This document shows positions 1 to 8,555 of a stretch of DNA of 64,000 nucleotides, piece after piece. The stretch's first letter is position 1. Each line of letters begins with the position of its first letter. A program made the translations under genes and the position numbers. Under the pieces are notes generated by a model. It was not told where the DNA came from. It worked only from the letters and a program-made list of their open reading frames with translations, and searched no databases. The stretch comes from Aeromicrobium tamlense (lineage in GTDB: Bacteria > Actinomycetota > Actinomycetes > Propionibacteriales > Nocardioidaceae). Location of the stretch: the NCBI RefSeq assembly GCF_013408555.1, contig NZ_JACBZN010000001.1, positions 496,001 through 560,000 on the forward strand, read 5' to 3'.

Positions 1-3000
1 GTTGTGGCTGGCGGTCTCGGCGTTCGTCTCGGTGTTGCTGGTCAGGACGGCGCCCGTCACAGCGTCGTTAAGATCGGGTGACGCGATGAACTGCTGGGAG
101 GAGTTGGAGGCGGCCTGTGTGGTGACGGTCGCGTTCTCCACCAAGACCGTCATGACACCCTCCACCCAGCTCGACGTGTGGTTGATGTCCCAGTCCTCGC
201 CTTCGAAGAGCGCGTTGATTCTGGACAGGATCTCGTTGAAGAGAACCAGATTCGGGTCGCGGGACTGGCCCGACCCGGTGGCCGAAGCCGGCTTGAGAGC
301 GATGACATCGCCGGACGCCAGGTCGAGTGACTGGTCAGCGGCGCGGGCCTGCTTGATGTGGGTCAGCTCGACGGTGGACAGGTCGATGATCTCTGCGCCT
401 TCGGCGCGCACGAGGCGCGGTCTTAGCAGCCGCAGGAACAGCGAGCGCTTCTCGAGTTCGACGTCTTCGTAGTTCACGATCTGACTCAGGAAGTCATACA
501 GGCGAACGAAGGAGCCGACGTCCTTGCGAAACAGTTCGAGGTCATCAACCTTGGCCTTGTCGCTGGACGCCTGCGCGGCGTGCCAAGCGTCCGCGAACCG
601 GGCTGCCGAGGACGTCAACGGTGCAGTGATCGCACCATGCCTCTTGGCTAAGTACGCCTCGGTGAACGCGTCGATCTCCGCGTCGGTGTAGATGCCAGCG
701 GCGTCGAGCTTGGCACGGATATCGTGCACGAGGTCGGGGTCGGTGTTCCGTTCGATGCTCGCGTCCTTGTAGTAGGGAAGGAACGCATCGAGGATGTCCT
801 GCGGTTCGTTGACGAAGTCCAGGACGTAAGTGGTGTCCTTGCCGCCCTTGGCGTACGTGCGGTTGAGCCGCGAAAGGGTCTGGACAGCGGTAACGCCGTC
901 GAGTCGCTTGTCGACATACATCGCGCAGAGCAGAGGTTGGTCGAAGCCGGTCTGGTACTTGTTCGCCACGATGAGGAGCTGGAACTCGTCGCTGGCGAAG
1001 GCCCGCGGGATCGTGCGACCACGCAGGCCCTTGTTCAGGTTCGATTCGGAGTACGGCGGCTCGACCCCCGCGAACGCGACCCCGGGCACTTGCTCGCTCG
1101 TCATGGTGCCCGAGAACGCGACCAGGGTCGCGACGTCCTTGTAACCGGCCTTTGAGATGTAAGCGTCGATCGCTTCCTTATAGCGGATCGCGTGTTCGCG
1201 CGAACCCGTGACGACCATCGCCTTGGCGTGCCCGTCGAGCAGGTGCCGCACGTTCGTCCGGTAGTGCTCGACGATGATCTGCACCTTCTGGGCGATGTTT
1301 GTCGGGTGCAGAGACACCCACTTCATCAGGTGCTTGGTGGCCTCGGACTCGTCCACGAGGTTCACTGCCGACAGGTGGCGGTCCTTCGTCGCACGCTGGG
1401 CGATCTGGAACGCGGTGTCGTAAGAGGTGTAGTTGCGCAGCACGTCGAGGATGTAGCCCTCCTCGATGGCCTGCTGCATCGTGTAGACGTGGAACGGCCG
1501 CGGGGTCCCGTCACCGTCCGCCCGGCCGAACAACTCCAGCGTCTTGGCCTTCGGGGTGGCGGTAAACGCGAAGAACGACAGGTTCGGTGAGGCAGCGCGT
1601 CCGGCCATCTCGGCGGCGAGCACGGCTTCGGTGTCGATCTCGCCACCGTCGTCGAGGTCGGCCAGTTCCTCCGCGGTCAGCACCTGCCGCAACTGCTGGC
1701 TCGTGCGGCCGGTCTGGGACGAGTGCGCCTCGTCGGCGATGATCGCGAACTTCTTGCCGGCCAGTCCGGTGTCCTGCTGGATCGCCTCCAACGCGAATGG
1801 GAAGGTCTGCATCGTCACGATGACGATCAGCTTGCCTGAGAGCAGTTCCTCGGCCAGCAGCGCGGACTTCGACTTCGCGCCCGCCTTGCGCGCTTCGTCG
1901 ATGTTGATGGTGGCGACGGTGCCGTCGACGCCCTCGATCTGTTTGATTGCGGCCTGGAGTTGGTCGTCCAGGACGGTGCGGTCGGTGACCACGATGACCG
2001 AGTCGAAGACCTTTTCGTCGTTCTCGTCGTGCAGGGTGGCCAGACCGTGGGCGGTCCAAGCGATCGAGTTGGTCTTGCCGGAACCGGCGGAGTGTTGGAT
2101 CAGATAGTTGTGGCCTGGCCCTTCCTCACGAACGGCGGCGGTCAACCCGGTGACGAGGTCCCATTGGTGGAACCGCGGGAACAACAGAGTCGACTTCTTG
2201 GAGATCTCACCGGTGATCGGGTCGGTCTCGGTGGTGGTCTCGAGGTGCATCAACCGGCCGAGGACGTGCAGCCATGCGTCGCGCTGCAGGACTCGTTCCC
2301 AGAGGTAGGCCGAGGCGGCCTTGCCGGGCACGGCGGGGTTGCCGGCGGCACCCTCTCGACCTGTGTTGAACGGCAGGAAGTGCGTGTTCGCTCCGGCCAG
2401 TTTGGTGGTCATGTGCACTTCGTCGTTCGAGACGGCGAAGTGCACAAGGCAACGGTTGCCGAACCCGAGCATCGGCTCACCGGCCGGGAGGCGGTCTTGT
2501 CGGTACTGCTGCAGGGCGTGGTTGATCGACTGGGTGTTGTCGGTCTTCAACTCCAGCGTCGCGACGGGGAGCCCGTTGACGAACAGCACCAGGTCGATGC
2601 TGTTGGAGTTCTTCGACGAGTAGTACACCTGCCGCATCACCCGCACCCGCACTGCCTCGTAGCGTGCGGTCGCCGAGGCGTTGAGCTTGGTGGCGGGCTT
2701 GAACTCGGCCATCTGGAACTTCGCCGGAGTCTTGTCGAAGCCCTTGCGGAGCACGTTCAATGTGCCGCCACCCTGATCGAGCGGTTTGTCCAGCACCTTC
2801 ACAAGCCGGTCGAGGATCCCGTCGATCCCCTTGACCTGCTCGGCCTCCGACATCGAAGGCTTGACGACCTTGGCCCACTGCTCGGGCTGCGTCTCACGAA
2901 GCCACGCGATGACGTCGGGGGTGAAGAGTGCGCGCTTCCTGTCGTAACCGGCGCGCTCGTTGTCCCTCGTCCACAGCCACCCACTGCCACCGAGGGCCGC

Positions 3001-3042
3001 GAAAATCTCGTCCTCGAATGCCTTCTCATGCACTGCGGCCAT
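1..3042 (-). CDS. hsdR: Type I restriction enzyme, R (endonuclease/translocase) subunit, partial
   Basis: This is the motor and nuclease subunit of a type I restriction-modification complex. It translocates unmethylated DNA using ATP and cuts it at a distance. The reading frame is open from the ATG at 3042 to the window edge (1014 codons, no stop), so only the 3' end is missing. Visible motifs in order are a PD-(D/E)XK nuclease segment ending VATLELKT (about residues 150-165), a Walker A loop HSAGSGKT (about 316-323, DNA near 2075-2096) and a DEAH box IADEAHSSQTG (about residue 434, DNA near 1716-1745), followed by the helicase half. The start codon overlaps the hsdS stop in a TGATG junction, indicating translational coupling in an hsdM-hsdS-hsdR operon. 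Base composition is lower in G+C than the core genes, consistent with acquisition by transfer. Confidence 0.95.
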   Translation of the reverse strand, partial: MAAVHEKAFEDEIFAALGGSGWLWTRDNERAGYDRKRALFTPDVIAWLRETQPEQWAKVVKPSMSEAEQVKGIDGILDRLVKVLDKPLDQGGGTLNVLRKGFDKTPAKFQMAEFKPATKLNASATARYEAVRVRVMRQVYYSSKNSNSIDLVLFVNGLPVATLELKTDNTQSINHALQQYRQDRLPAGEPMLGFGNRCLVHFAVSNDEVHMTTKLAGANTHFLPFNTGREGAAGNPAVPGKAASAYLWERVLQRDAWLHVLGRLMHLETTTETDPITGEISKKSTLLFPRFHQWDLVTGLTAAVREEGPGHNYLIQHSAGSGKTNSIAWTAHGLATLHDENDEKVFDSVIVVTDRTVLDDQLQAAIKQIEGVDGTVATINIDEARKAGAKSKSALLAEELLSGKLIVIVTMQTFPFALEAIQQDTGLAGKKFAIIADEAHSSQTGRTSQQLRQVLTAEELADLDDGGEIDTEAVLAAEMAGRAASPNLSFFAFTATPKAKTLELFGRADGDGTPRPFHVYTMQQAIEEGYILDVLRNYTSYDTAFQIAQRATKDRHLSAVNLVDESEATKHLMKWVSLHPTNIAQKVQIIVEHYRTNVRHLLDGHAKAMVVTGSREHAIRYKEAIDAYISKAGYKDVATLVAFSGTMTSEQVPGVAFAGVEPPYSESNLNKGLRGRTIPRAFASDEFQLLIVANKYQTGFDQPLLCAMYVDKRLDGVTAVQTLSRLNRTYAKGGKDTTYVLDFVNEPQDILDAFLPYYKDASIERNTDPDLVHDIRAKLDAAGIYTDAEIDAFTEAYLAKRHGAITAPLTSSAARFADAWHAAQASSDKAKVDDLELFRKDVGSFVRLYDFLSQIVNYEDVELEKRSLFLRLLRPRLVRAEGAEIIDLSTVELTHIKQARAADQSLDLASGDVIALKPASATGSGQSRDPNLVLFNEILSRINALFEGEDWDINHTSSWVEGVMTVLVENATVTTQAASNSSQQFIASPDLNDAVTGAVLTSNTETNAETASHN

Positions 3043-4310
3043 CAGGCTGCCTCGCTCACGTCGACCTGACCCGTCACGGCAGCGGTGATCAGAGCCGAAC
3101 GACGCTCCTTGGATAGTTCGATAAAGCGCTCGGCCTCAGCGATGATTTCCTCGATGACACGATCGGTTCGTGCTGAAGTCTCTGAGACGATGTCTTGCTC
3201 GTACTGCGGCGGGACGGGGATCAGTACATCTCGCACAACGGCTGTGTTAAGGCGTGCCCTCGTTGATCCCCTTGAGAGAAGTGCCATCTGAGTTCGAGCA
3301 CTGGGGGAAGAGAGAGCCCACGCAAGATACGCAGGCGACACGAGACTATTTGGTCGTAGCCGATAGCAGTCGGCCTTCACGATGGCGGGTCCAATCTCCG
3401 GGACGACTGTTGCTCGTCCGAGTGGCCAGCGTTCGTCCCCGAGTCCTGCAACGACCACGTCGCCAGCGGTGACGGCGTGCTGTGACAGCTCAGTCGCGTA
3501 GTCCATCGGAATGAACGCCTTGTCCTGATCACGCCAGTCATTGACGCCAATGTTTCCGAGCCGGATCACTCGAGTTCCCTCGTCGCTGTAGTGGGAGGAC
3601 GTCAGTGATGATCCGAACGGGCCGTCGACGATCGATTCAATCACGCGCCGAAGCGGCAGCACTGGATATGACGCGTGCAATCGGTCATATGCCGTACCCC
3701 ATGCTGCATCGGTGCGTTCACGAAGCAGGTCGATCAAGCACTGCTGTGCGTGGATGAGGTTGTCGATCTGGGAGGTCTCGCGGTCGAGGTAGTCCGCGAT
3801 CGCTCGTTGGACACTCAACGCGGTCGGTACCGCGACCTCGACGCGTGCCAAGTCGCCGCTCTTGATTCCGACCCGAGTAACGCCGGTTGCGAGCAGGCTC
3901 CACTGACGCATCGTTGGTTCCGATGAGAGTGCCCAGTAGAGGTACTTCGGATCAATCCGCCGAGTTGGTCGCACCATTGCGAGGTGGTAACCGCATACTA
4001 AGTCGTTCGCTTCAGTCTCGACGAAGGCTGGAATGCCAATGTCGTCGGCGGTCTCCGAGTCCTTCGTGATCAACGTGTCCCCCCTGCAAAGCCGGAATCG
4101 ATCGACTTGCTCTTCGGTTGCGGTGGCTCGCATGAACTCGAGTTCAGAGGTGATCGCCGAGTTCTTGTAAACATCGGTGTAGTTGCAGAGCCGGACGGCT
4201 GGTTGGCCCTCGACCGAGTGCTTGTCGACGTTGCTCGGCCAACTTCGAGCCACTCTGTCGAGCCGCGTTGATTGCCAGCCGTGGGGAAGACCCCTGAACC
4301 AGGCGCTCAC
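3042..4310 (-). CDS. hsdS: Type I restriction-modification specificity subunit S
   Basis: The 422-residue product is the DNA-recognition subunit that directs both the methylase and the nuclease complex. It shows the expected two-fold layout. A first target-recognition domain (about 1-160) is followed by a conserved helical spacer (about 165-205, with QRAIADYLDRETSQIDNLI). A second target-recognition domain (about 215-365) is followed by a second helix (about 370-415, ending RRSALITAAVTGQVDV). Both spacer helices are intact, so a bipartite recognition site is expected, but the sequence recognised cannot be read from the protein. It overlaps hsdM by 4 nt upstream and hsdR by 1 nt downstream. 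Local composition is the least G+C-rich of the window, which is usual for horizontally exchanged hsdS genes. Confidence 0.95.
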   Translation of the reverse strand: MSAWFRGLPHGWQSTRLDRVARSWPSNVDKHSVEGQPAVRLCNYTDVYKNSAITSELEFMRATATEEQVDRFRLCRGDTLITKDSETADDIGIPAFVETEANDLVCGYHLAMVRPTRRIDPKYLYWALSSEPTMRQWSLLATGVTRVGIKSGDLARVEVAVPTALSVQRAIADYLDRETSQIDNLIHAQQCLIDLLRERTDAAWGTAYDRLHASYPVLPLRRVIESIVDGPFGSSLTSSHYSDEGTRVIRLGNIGVNDWRDQDKAFIPMDYATELSQHAVTAGDVVVAGLGDERWPLGRATVVPEIGPAIVKADCYRLRPNSLVSPAYLAWALSSPSARTQMALLSRGSTRARLNTAVVRDVLIPVPPQYEQDIVSETSARTDRVIEEIIAEAERFIELSKERRSALITAAVTGQVDVSEAA

Positions 4311-6046
4311 GCCTCCACCTCCCGCAACAGCTCCAGAATCTTGGCGACCTGTTTCTCGAGGTCCGCGTCTATCGCAGCCAGCGGTCGGGGCGGCACGTAG
4401 GTGTAGAAGTGGCGGGTGAAGGCGATCTCGTAGCCGACCTTGGTCTTCTTCTCGTCGAGCCAGGCCTCGGGCACGTGGGGAAGGACCTCAGCTTCCACGT
4501 ATGCCTTGATGGTGGCGTCACGGCCGTCGGCGCCCATCGTGTTGCCGCCGTACGTGAAGGGCACGTTCTCGGTGTCGCGCAGTTTGCTGTCGGGCCTGGG
4601 CGAGCCCTTGCGATCGGTGGCCGGCAGGCCGTCCTCGTCGAGCAGGGGACGTTCGACGGTGATGGTCCAGTAACCGAATTCGTCCGTGCTGAAGATCTTC
4701 GAGTGCTCGGTCTCGGAGTAGTCCGCATACAAGTGGACCAGTTCCTCGCGCTGCTCCGGACTGATCTCCCGGCGCTTCGAGCCCAGGCTCTTTCGCATCT
4801 TGGTGAAGAAATCAGTGCCGTCGATCAGCTGCACCTTGCCGACGCGTTCTCTGGGCTTGTCGTTGTCGAGGATCCAGACGTAGGTGGCGATGCCGGTGTT
4901 GTAGAACATCTCGGTCGGCAGCGCGACGATCGCGTCGACCTTGTCCGACTCGAGCAGCCAGCGGCGGATCTCGGACGGCCCTGATCCGGCACCGCCGTTG
5001 AACAACGGCGAGCCGTTCAGGACGATGCCGGCGCGTCCGCCACCTTGTTTGACCGGTCGCATCTTGGCGACCAAGTGCTGCAGGAACAACATCTGGCCGT
5101 CGGAGACGGCCGGCAGGCCGGCGTGGAAGCGGGAGGCCACGCCGAGGTTCTGCACCTCGGCCTTGATCGCGGCCTGCGAGGCCTTCCAGTCCACACCGTA
5201 CGGCGGATTCGACAGGCAGTAGTCGAAGGTGGTGCCCGCGAACTTGTCGGAGGCCAAGGTGTCGCCCAGCTTGATGTTCTGCGCGTCCTGACCCTTCGCG
5301 ATCATGTCGGACTTGCAGATCGCGTACGACTGGTCGTTGATCTCCTGGCCGTACAGCCGCAGTCGCGCGTCGGGGTTCTGGCTGCGCAGGTGCTCATCGG
5401 CGATCGAGAGCATCCCGCCGGTGCCGGCCGTCGGGTCGTAGACCGTCCGCACGACGCCCTCACCGGCCAACGCGTCGTTGTCCCCAGCGAACAACAGGTC
5501 CACCAGCAGTCGGATCGCATCGCGCGGGGTGAAGTGCTCACCGGCCGTCTCGTTGGAGGCATCGGCGAACTTGCGGATCAGTTCCTCGAACAGGTCGCCC
5601 ATCGCGGCGTTGTCGATGACGGTGGGGGATAGGTCGATCTTTGCGAAGGCCTGCACCACGATCAGCAGCCGGTCCTTGTCGGCGAGCTCGTGGATGGTCT
5701 GCTCGAACTTGAACCGCTCGAACACGTCGATGTTGGCCGAGAATCCGGACAGGTAGTCGACCAGGTTCGCCGCCAGTCCCTCGGGATCGCCGAGCAGTTT
5801 CGCGAACGTCCACTTCGAGGTGTTGAAGAACCCCAGGCCCAACTGTTGCTTGATCCGAGCGGCCGCGATTTCAGGGCTGGGGTTGGCCGCCACCAGCTCG
5901 CGGACCTCGTCGCGCGTCGGCTCGAGAATCGCATCCAGCCGCCGCAGGATCGTCATCGGCAAGATGACATCACCGTACTGATGGGGCTTGTAGGGGCCGC
6001 GCAACTGATCTGCGATTCCCCACACGAAGGTGCCAAGGCTGCTCAT
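4307..6046 (-). CDS. hsdM: Type I restriction-modification N6-adenine methyltransferase subunit M
   Basis: This 579-residue subunit transfers methyl groups from S-adenosylmethionine to adenine within the site chosen by HsdS, protecting host DNA. The N-terminal HsdM helical domain (about 1-135) precedes the catalytic domain. Motif I DPTAGTGG lies at residues 204-211 and the catalytic NPPY tetrad at 280-283, both intact. The preceding HFTPRDAIRLLVDLL (about 171-185) is the typical type I lead-in. It is the first gene of the operon; its stop overlaps the hsdS start by 4 nt (ATGA). The ATG at 6046 gives the family-typical N terminus that begins the WGIADQLRG segment. Confidence 0.96.
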   Translation of the reverse strand: MSSLGTFVWGIADQLRGPYKPHQYGDVILPMTILRRLDAILEPTRDEVRELVAANPSPEIAAARIKQQLGLGFFNTSKWTFAKLLGDPEGLAANLVDYLSGFSANIDVFERFKFEQTIHELADKDRLLIVVQAFAKIDLSPTVIDNAAMGDLFEELIRKFADASNETAGEHFTPRDAIRLLVDLLFAGDNDALAGEGVVRTVYDPTAGTGGMLSIADEHLRSQNPDARLRLYGQEINDQSYAICKSDMIAKGQDAQNIKLGDTLASDKFAGTTFDYCLSNPPYGVDWKASQAAIKAEVQNLGVASRFHAGLPAVSDGQMLFLQHLVAKMRPVKQGGGRAGIVLNGSPLFNGGAGSGPSEIRRWLLESDKVDAIVALPTEMFYNTGIATYVWILDNDKPRERVGKVQLIDGTDFFTKMRKSLGSKRREISPEQREELVHLYADYSETEHSKIFSTDEFGYWTITVERPLLDEDGLPATDRKGSPRPDSKLRDTENVPFTYGGNTMGADGRDATIKAYVEAEVLPHVPEAWLDEKKTKVGYEIAFTRHFYTYVPPRPLAAIDADLEKQVAKILELLREVEA

Positions 6047-6422
6047 GCAGTGATTCTCCCGATCCGCGAGCCAGGGCCGGCACGCGCGTCTATTGTCGCT
6101 GACCGACGAGCCGGATTCAGTCGAACGCGGCGAGACCCTGTGGCAGCGGCCTGTGCGCGGCTACTGGCGTCTAAGTTCCACGAAATGCTCAACGAAGCAC
6201 GGGTGCTCGCGGTCCGCAATTAGTCCGCAAGAATGCCACCGACCGCCGTTTAGTGCCGAAGCCAACCAACGGTCGTAGAGGGATCAATTCGCTGGAAACT
6301 CAGCAGAGTTCGGCAGTTCTCAACGATCATCAAGAGTGGCCGCGATGCCCCGCGACAGTTCCGCTTCAACGTCTGAGCCTCGGGCGCCCGCCCTCGGTTC
6401 AGGGTGGAGCTGTTGCGCGCGG
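6047..6422. other. Intergenic region between hsdM and the ABC-F gene
   Basis: This spacer separates the divergent hsdM and ABC-F genes. I see no convincing coding sequence in it. Its middle (about 6180-6330) is noticeably A+T-richer than the surrounding DNA and resembles the hsd locus in composition, so it probably carries the hsd promoter and marks the boundary of the lower-G+C segment. No integrase fragment or flanking direct repeat was recognised. Confidence 0.5.
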
Positions 6423-6465
6423 ACCCCTGGGCTGAGGGGTGGCTTCACCCTGACAGGCTTCTGTC
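6423..6465 (+). promoter_or_regulatory. Hairpin leader directly upstream of ABC-F gene
   Basis: Two short perfect hairpins with the same GCTT loop sit back to back before the start codon: GGGTG-GCTT-CACCC (6437-6450) and GACAG-GCTT-CTGTC (6452-6465); the second ends at the base before the ATG. The segment 6423-6428 (ACCCCT) can instead pair with 6435-6440 (AGGGGT), which would break the first hairpin, so mutually exclusive folds are possible. No clear Shine-Dalgarno sequence is exposed. Control of translation initiation is inferred, by analogy with leaders known for some ABC-F genes. Confidence 0.4.
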
Positions 6466-8085
6466 ATGGGTCACGTCGACGTCGCACACCTGGAGTACGT
6501 CCTGCCGGACGGGCGGTTGCTGCTCGGTGACGTGTCGTTCCGGGTGGGGGAGGGTTCCGTCGTGGCGCTGGTCGGCCCGAACGGGGCCGGCAAGTCGACG
6601 CTGCTCCGGCTGATCGACGGCTCCCTGACGCCCGACTCGGGCACCGTGAACGTCTCCGGCGGCCTGGCAGTGATGCCGCAGTTCGTCGGGACGGTTCGGG
6701 ACGGCTCGTCGGTGCGTGACCTGCTGGTGAGCGTGGCGCCTGACCGGATCCGCGACGCCGCGCGAGCGGTCGATGCCGCCGAGGCCGCGCTGGCCTCGAA
6801 CGACGACGAGGCCACGCAGATGGCCTACGCCCAAGCGCTCTCGGACTGGGCCGAGGCCGGCGGCTACGACTACGAGAACACCTGGGACATGTGCACGATC
6901 GAGGCGCTCGGTGCCTCGTACTACTCCGTCATGGACCGTGAGGCCGTGACGCTGTCGGGCGGTGAGCAGAAGCGGGTCGTGCTGGAGGCGTTGCTGCGCG
7001 GACCGGCCGAGGTGCTGCTTCTCGACGAGCCCGACAACTACCTCGACGTGCCCTCCAAGCGCCGGCTGGAGCAGCAGCTGCGCGAGACCCGCAAGACCGT
7101 GCTGCTGGTCTCGCACGACCGCGAGCTGCTGTCGGAGGCCGCTGACAAGATCCTGTCGGTCGAGCCGTCGCCGGCCGGAGCGGACGTGTGGGTGCACGGC
7201 GGCGGCTTCGCGTCGTTCCACGAGGCCCGCATGCAGCGGTTCGCGCGGTTCGAGGAGCTGCGCAAGCGCTGGGACGAGCAGCACGCGCGGTTGAAGAAGC
7301 TAGTGGTGAGCCTGCAGCAGGCCGCCGCCGTCAGTCATGCGATGGCGTCGCGGTACGCCGCGGCGCAGACCCGGCTGAGGAAGTTCGAGGAGATCGGGCC
7401 GCCCCCCGAGCCGCCGCGCGAGCAGGACATCACGATGCGCCTCAAGGGCGGCCGCACCGGCGTGCGTGCGATCACCGTCGAGAAGCTGGAGCTGACGGGT
7501 TTGATGGCGCCGTTCGACCTCGAGGTGTTCCAGGGCGAGCGAGTGGCCGTGCTCGGCTCGAACGGCTCCGGCAAGTCGCACTTCCTGCGCCTGCTGGCGG
7601 GCCAGCCGGTCGACCACTCGGGCGCTTGGAAGCTCGGCGCGCGGGTCGTGCCGGGTCACTTCGCGCAGACCCACGCCTACCCCGAGCTCGAAGGCCGCAC
7701 GCTGCTGGACATCCTGTGGGCCGAACATGCCCTGCAGCGCGGGCCGGCGATGTCGTCACTGCGGCGCTACGAGCTGGAGCAGCAGGCCGAGACCACGTAC
7801 GAACGGCTCTCGGGAGGGCAGAAGGCACGGGTGCAGATCCTGCGCCTCGAGCTCGGCGGAGCGACGTCGCTGCTGCTCGACGAGCCCACCGACAACCTCG
7901 ACCTGGAGTCGGCCGAGGCGCTGCAGGCCGCGCTCGAGTCGTACGAGGGCACCGTCCTGGCCGTGACTCACGACCGTTGGTTCGCCAAGACCTTCGACCG
8001 ATTCCTGGTCTTCGGGGCCGACGGCGTGGTGCGCGAGAGCTCGGAGCCCGTGTGGGACGAGGGACGCGTGCAGCGCGACCGCTGA
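6466..8085 (+). CDS. ABC-F family ATPase
   Basis: The 539-residue protein has two ABC ATPase domains and no membrane segments, the hallmark of the ABC-F family, which acts on ribosomes as translation factors or antibiotic-protection proteins rather than transporters. Domain 1 carries Walker A GPNGAGKST (about residues 38-46), signature LSGGEQKR and Walker B VLLLDEPDNYLD. Domain 2 carries GSNGSGKS, LSGGQKAR and LLLDEPTDNLD. The linker between the domains (about 245-310) is charged and helical, as expected for the P-site tRNA interaction motif. Whether it is a housekeeping factor or an antibiotic-resistance type cannot be decided from sequence alone. It is transcribed alone, with a hairpin-rich leader, divergently from hsdM. 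Confidence 0.93.
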   Translation: MGHVDVAHLEYVLPDGRLLLGDVSFRVGEGSVVALVGPNGAGKSTLLRLIDGSLTPDSGTVNVSGGLAVMPQFVGTVRDGSSVRDLLVSVAPDRIRDAARAVDAAEAALASNDDEATQMAYAQALSDWAEAGGYDYENTWDMCTIEALGASYYSVMDREAVTLSGGEQKRVVLEALLRGPAEVLLLDEPDNYLDVPSKRRLEQQLRETRKTVLLVSHDRELLSEAADKILSVEPSPAGADVWVHGGGFASFHEARMQRFARFEELRKRWDEQHARLKKLVVSLQQAAAVSHAMASRYAAAQTRLRKFEEIGPPPEPPREQDITMRLKGGRTGVRAITVEKLELTGLMAPFDLEVFQGERVAVLGSNGSGKSHFLRLLAGQPVDHSGAWKLGARVVPGHFAQTHAYPELEGRTLLDILWAEHALQRGPAMSSLRRYELEQQAETTYERLSGGQKARVQILRLELGGATSLLLDEPTDNLDLESAEALQAALESYEGTVLAVTHDRWFAKTFDRFLVFGADGVVRESSEPVWDEGRVQRDR

Positions 8086-8555
8086 GACACTGGACCGTCC
8101 GGAACCGCTGCCCACGCGCACCCTCACTCCCAGAGGGCCACGTACGTCCAACCGCTCAGCTAGCAGCGGAGGGAAGTCAGACGCCTCGCCCCTCCACGCA
8201 TCGCGCAGGGACCCGAACTCCAGACGGCCCATCGTGTGGTCAGTCATCCGTGGCTTCTTGGAGTCGAACGAGAGAAAGCAGCATGGCAGGCCGCGCTGAG
8301 CGTCGGGCGCTAGTTCTTGCGCGAACGATAGACGTCCGCGCGGCGCCAGGGTGATCGTTCGCGATGTTCTGGCGCTGAGGCCCGGGTACGGGCCCAACCA
8401 TCTCAAGATCCGCGACGAATGGCGGGTACTTCCCGACGGGTCCATCCTGAGAAGGACAGCACGCCGGGTGGATCCGACCTCGGCGACCGGACGATGGAAG
8501 CCGGCGGCGACTGCGATGCACGGCCACGCGGCCACTCCCGGCGGGGGGCGGCACC
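8086..8555. other. 470-bp intergenic region with a gene remnant
   Basis: This spacer lies between the ABC-F gene and the amide hydrolase gene. The only recognisable content is a minus-strand gene fragment (8133-8247, listed separately). A 24-codon plus-strand frame at 8283-8354 has no supporting features. The remainder (8360-8555) presumably holds the promoter of the hydrolase gene, but no clear promoter boxes were identified. Confidence 0.4.
8133..8247 (-). pseudogene. 5' remnant of a GRLE..SLR..W..EA.DF-type protein gene (DUF4268-like N terminus)
   Basis: From an ATG at 8247 on the minus strand, the translation reads GRLEFGSLRDAW (residues 7-18) and then EASDFPPLLAERLD (21-34). This resembles the N terminus of a family of nuclease-like proteins, often annotated with DUF4268, that are frequent near restriction systems. 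After about 38 residues the similarity stops and the frame runs into the ABC-F gene without the rest of the domain. I read it as a truncated remnant. The family assignment comes from motif memory and is uncertain. Confidence 0.35.

Noticed and set aside
6047..6465. Attachment site or integrase remnant at the hsd boundary
   Set aside because: No tRNA, direct repeat or integrase-like peptide was found in this spacer.
8283..8354. 24-codon plus-strand frame after the ABC-F gene
   Set aside because: No ribosome-binding site, no family similarity, and it lies opposite the upstream side of the gene remnant.
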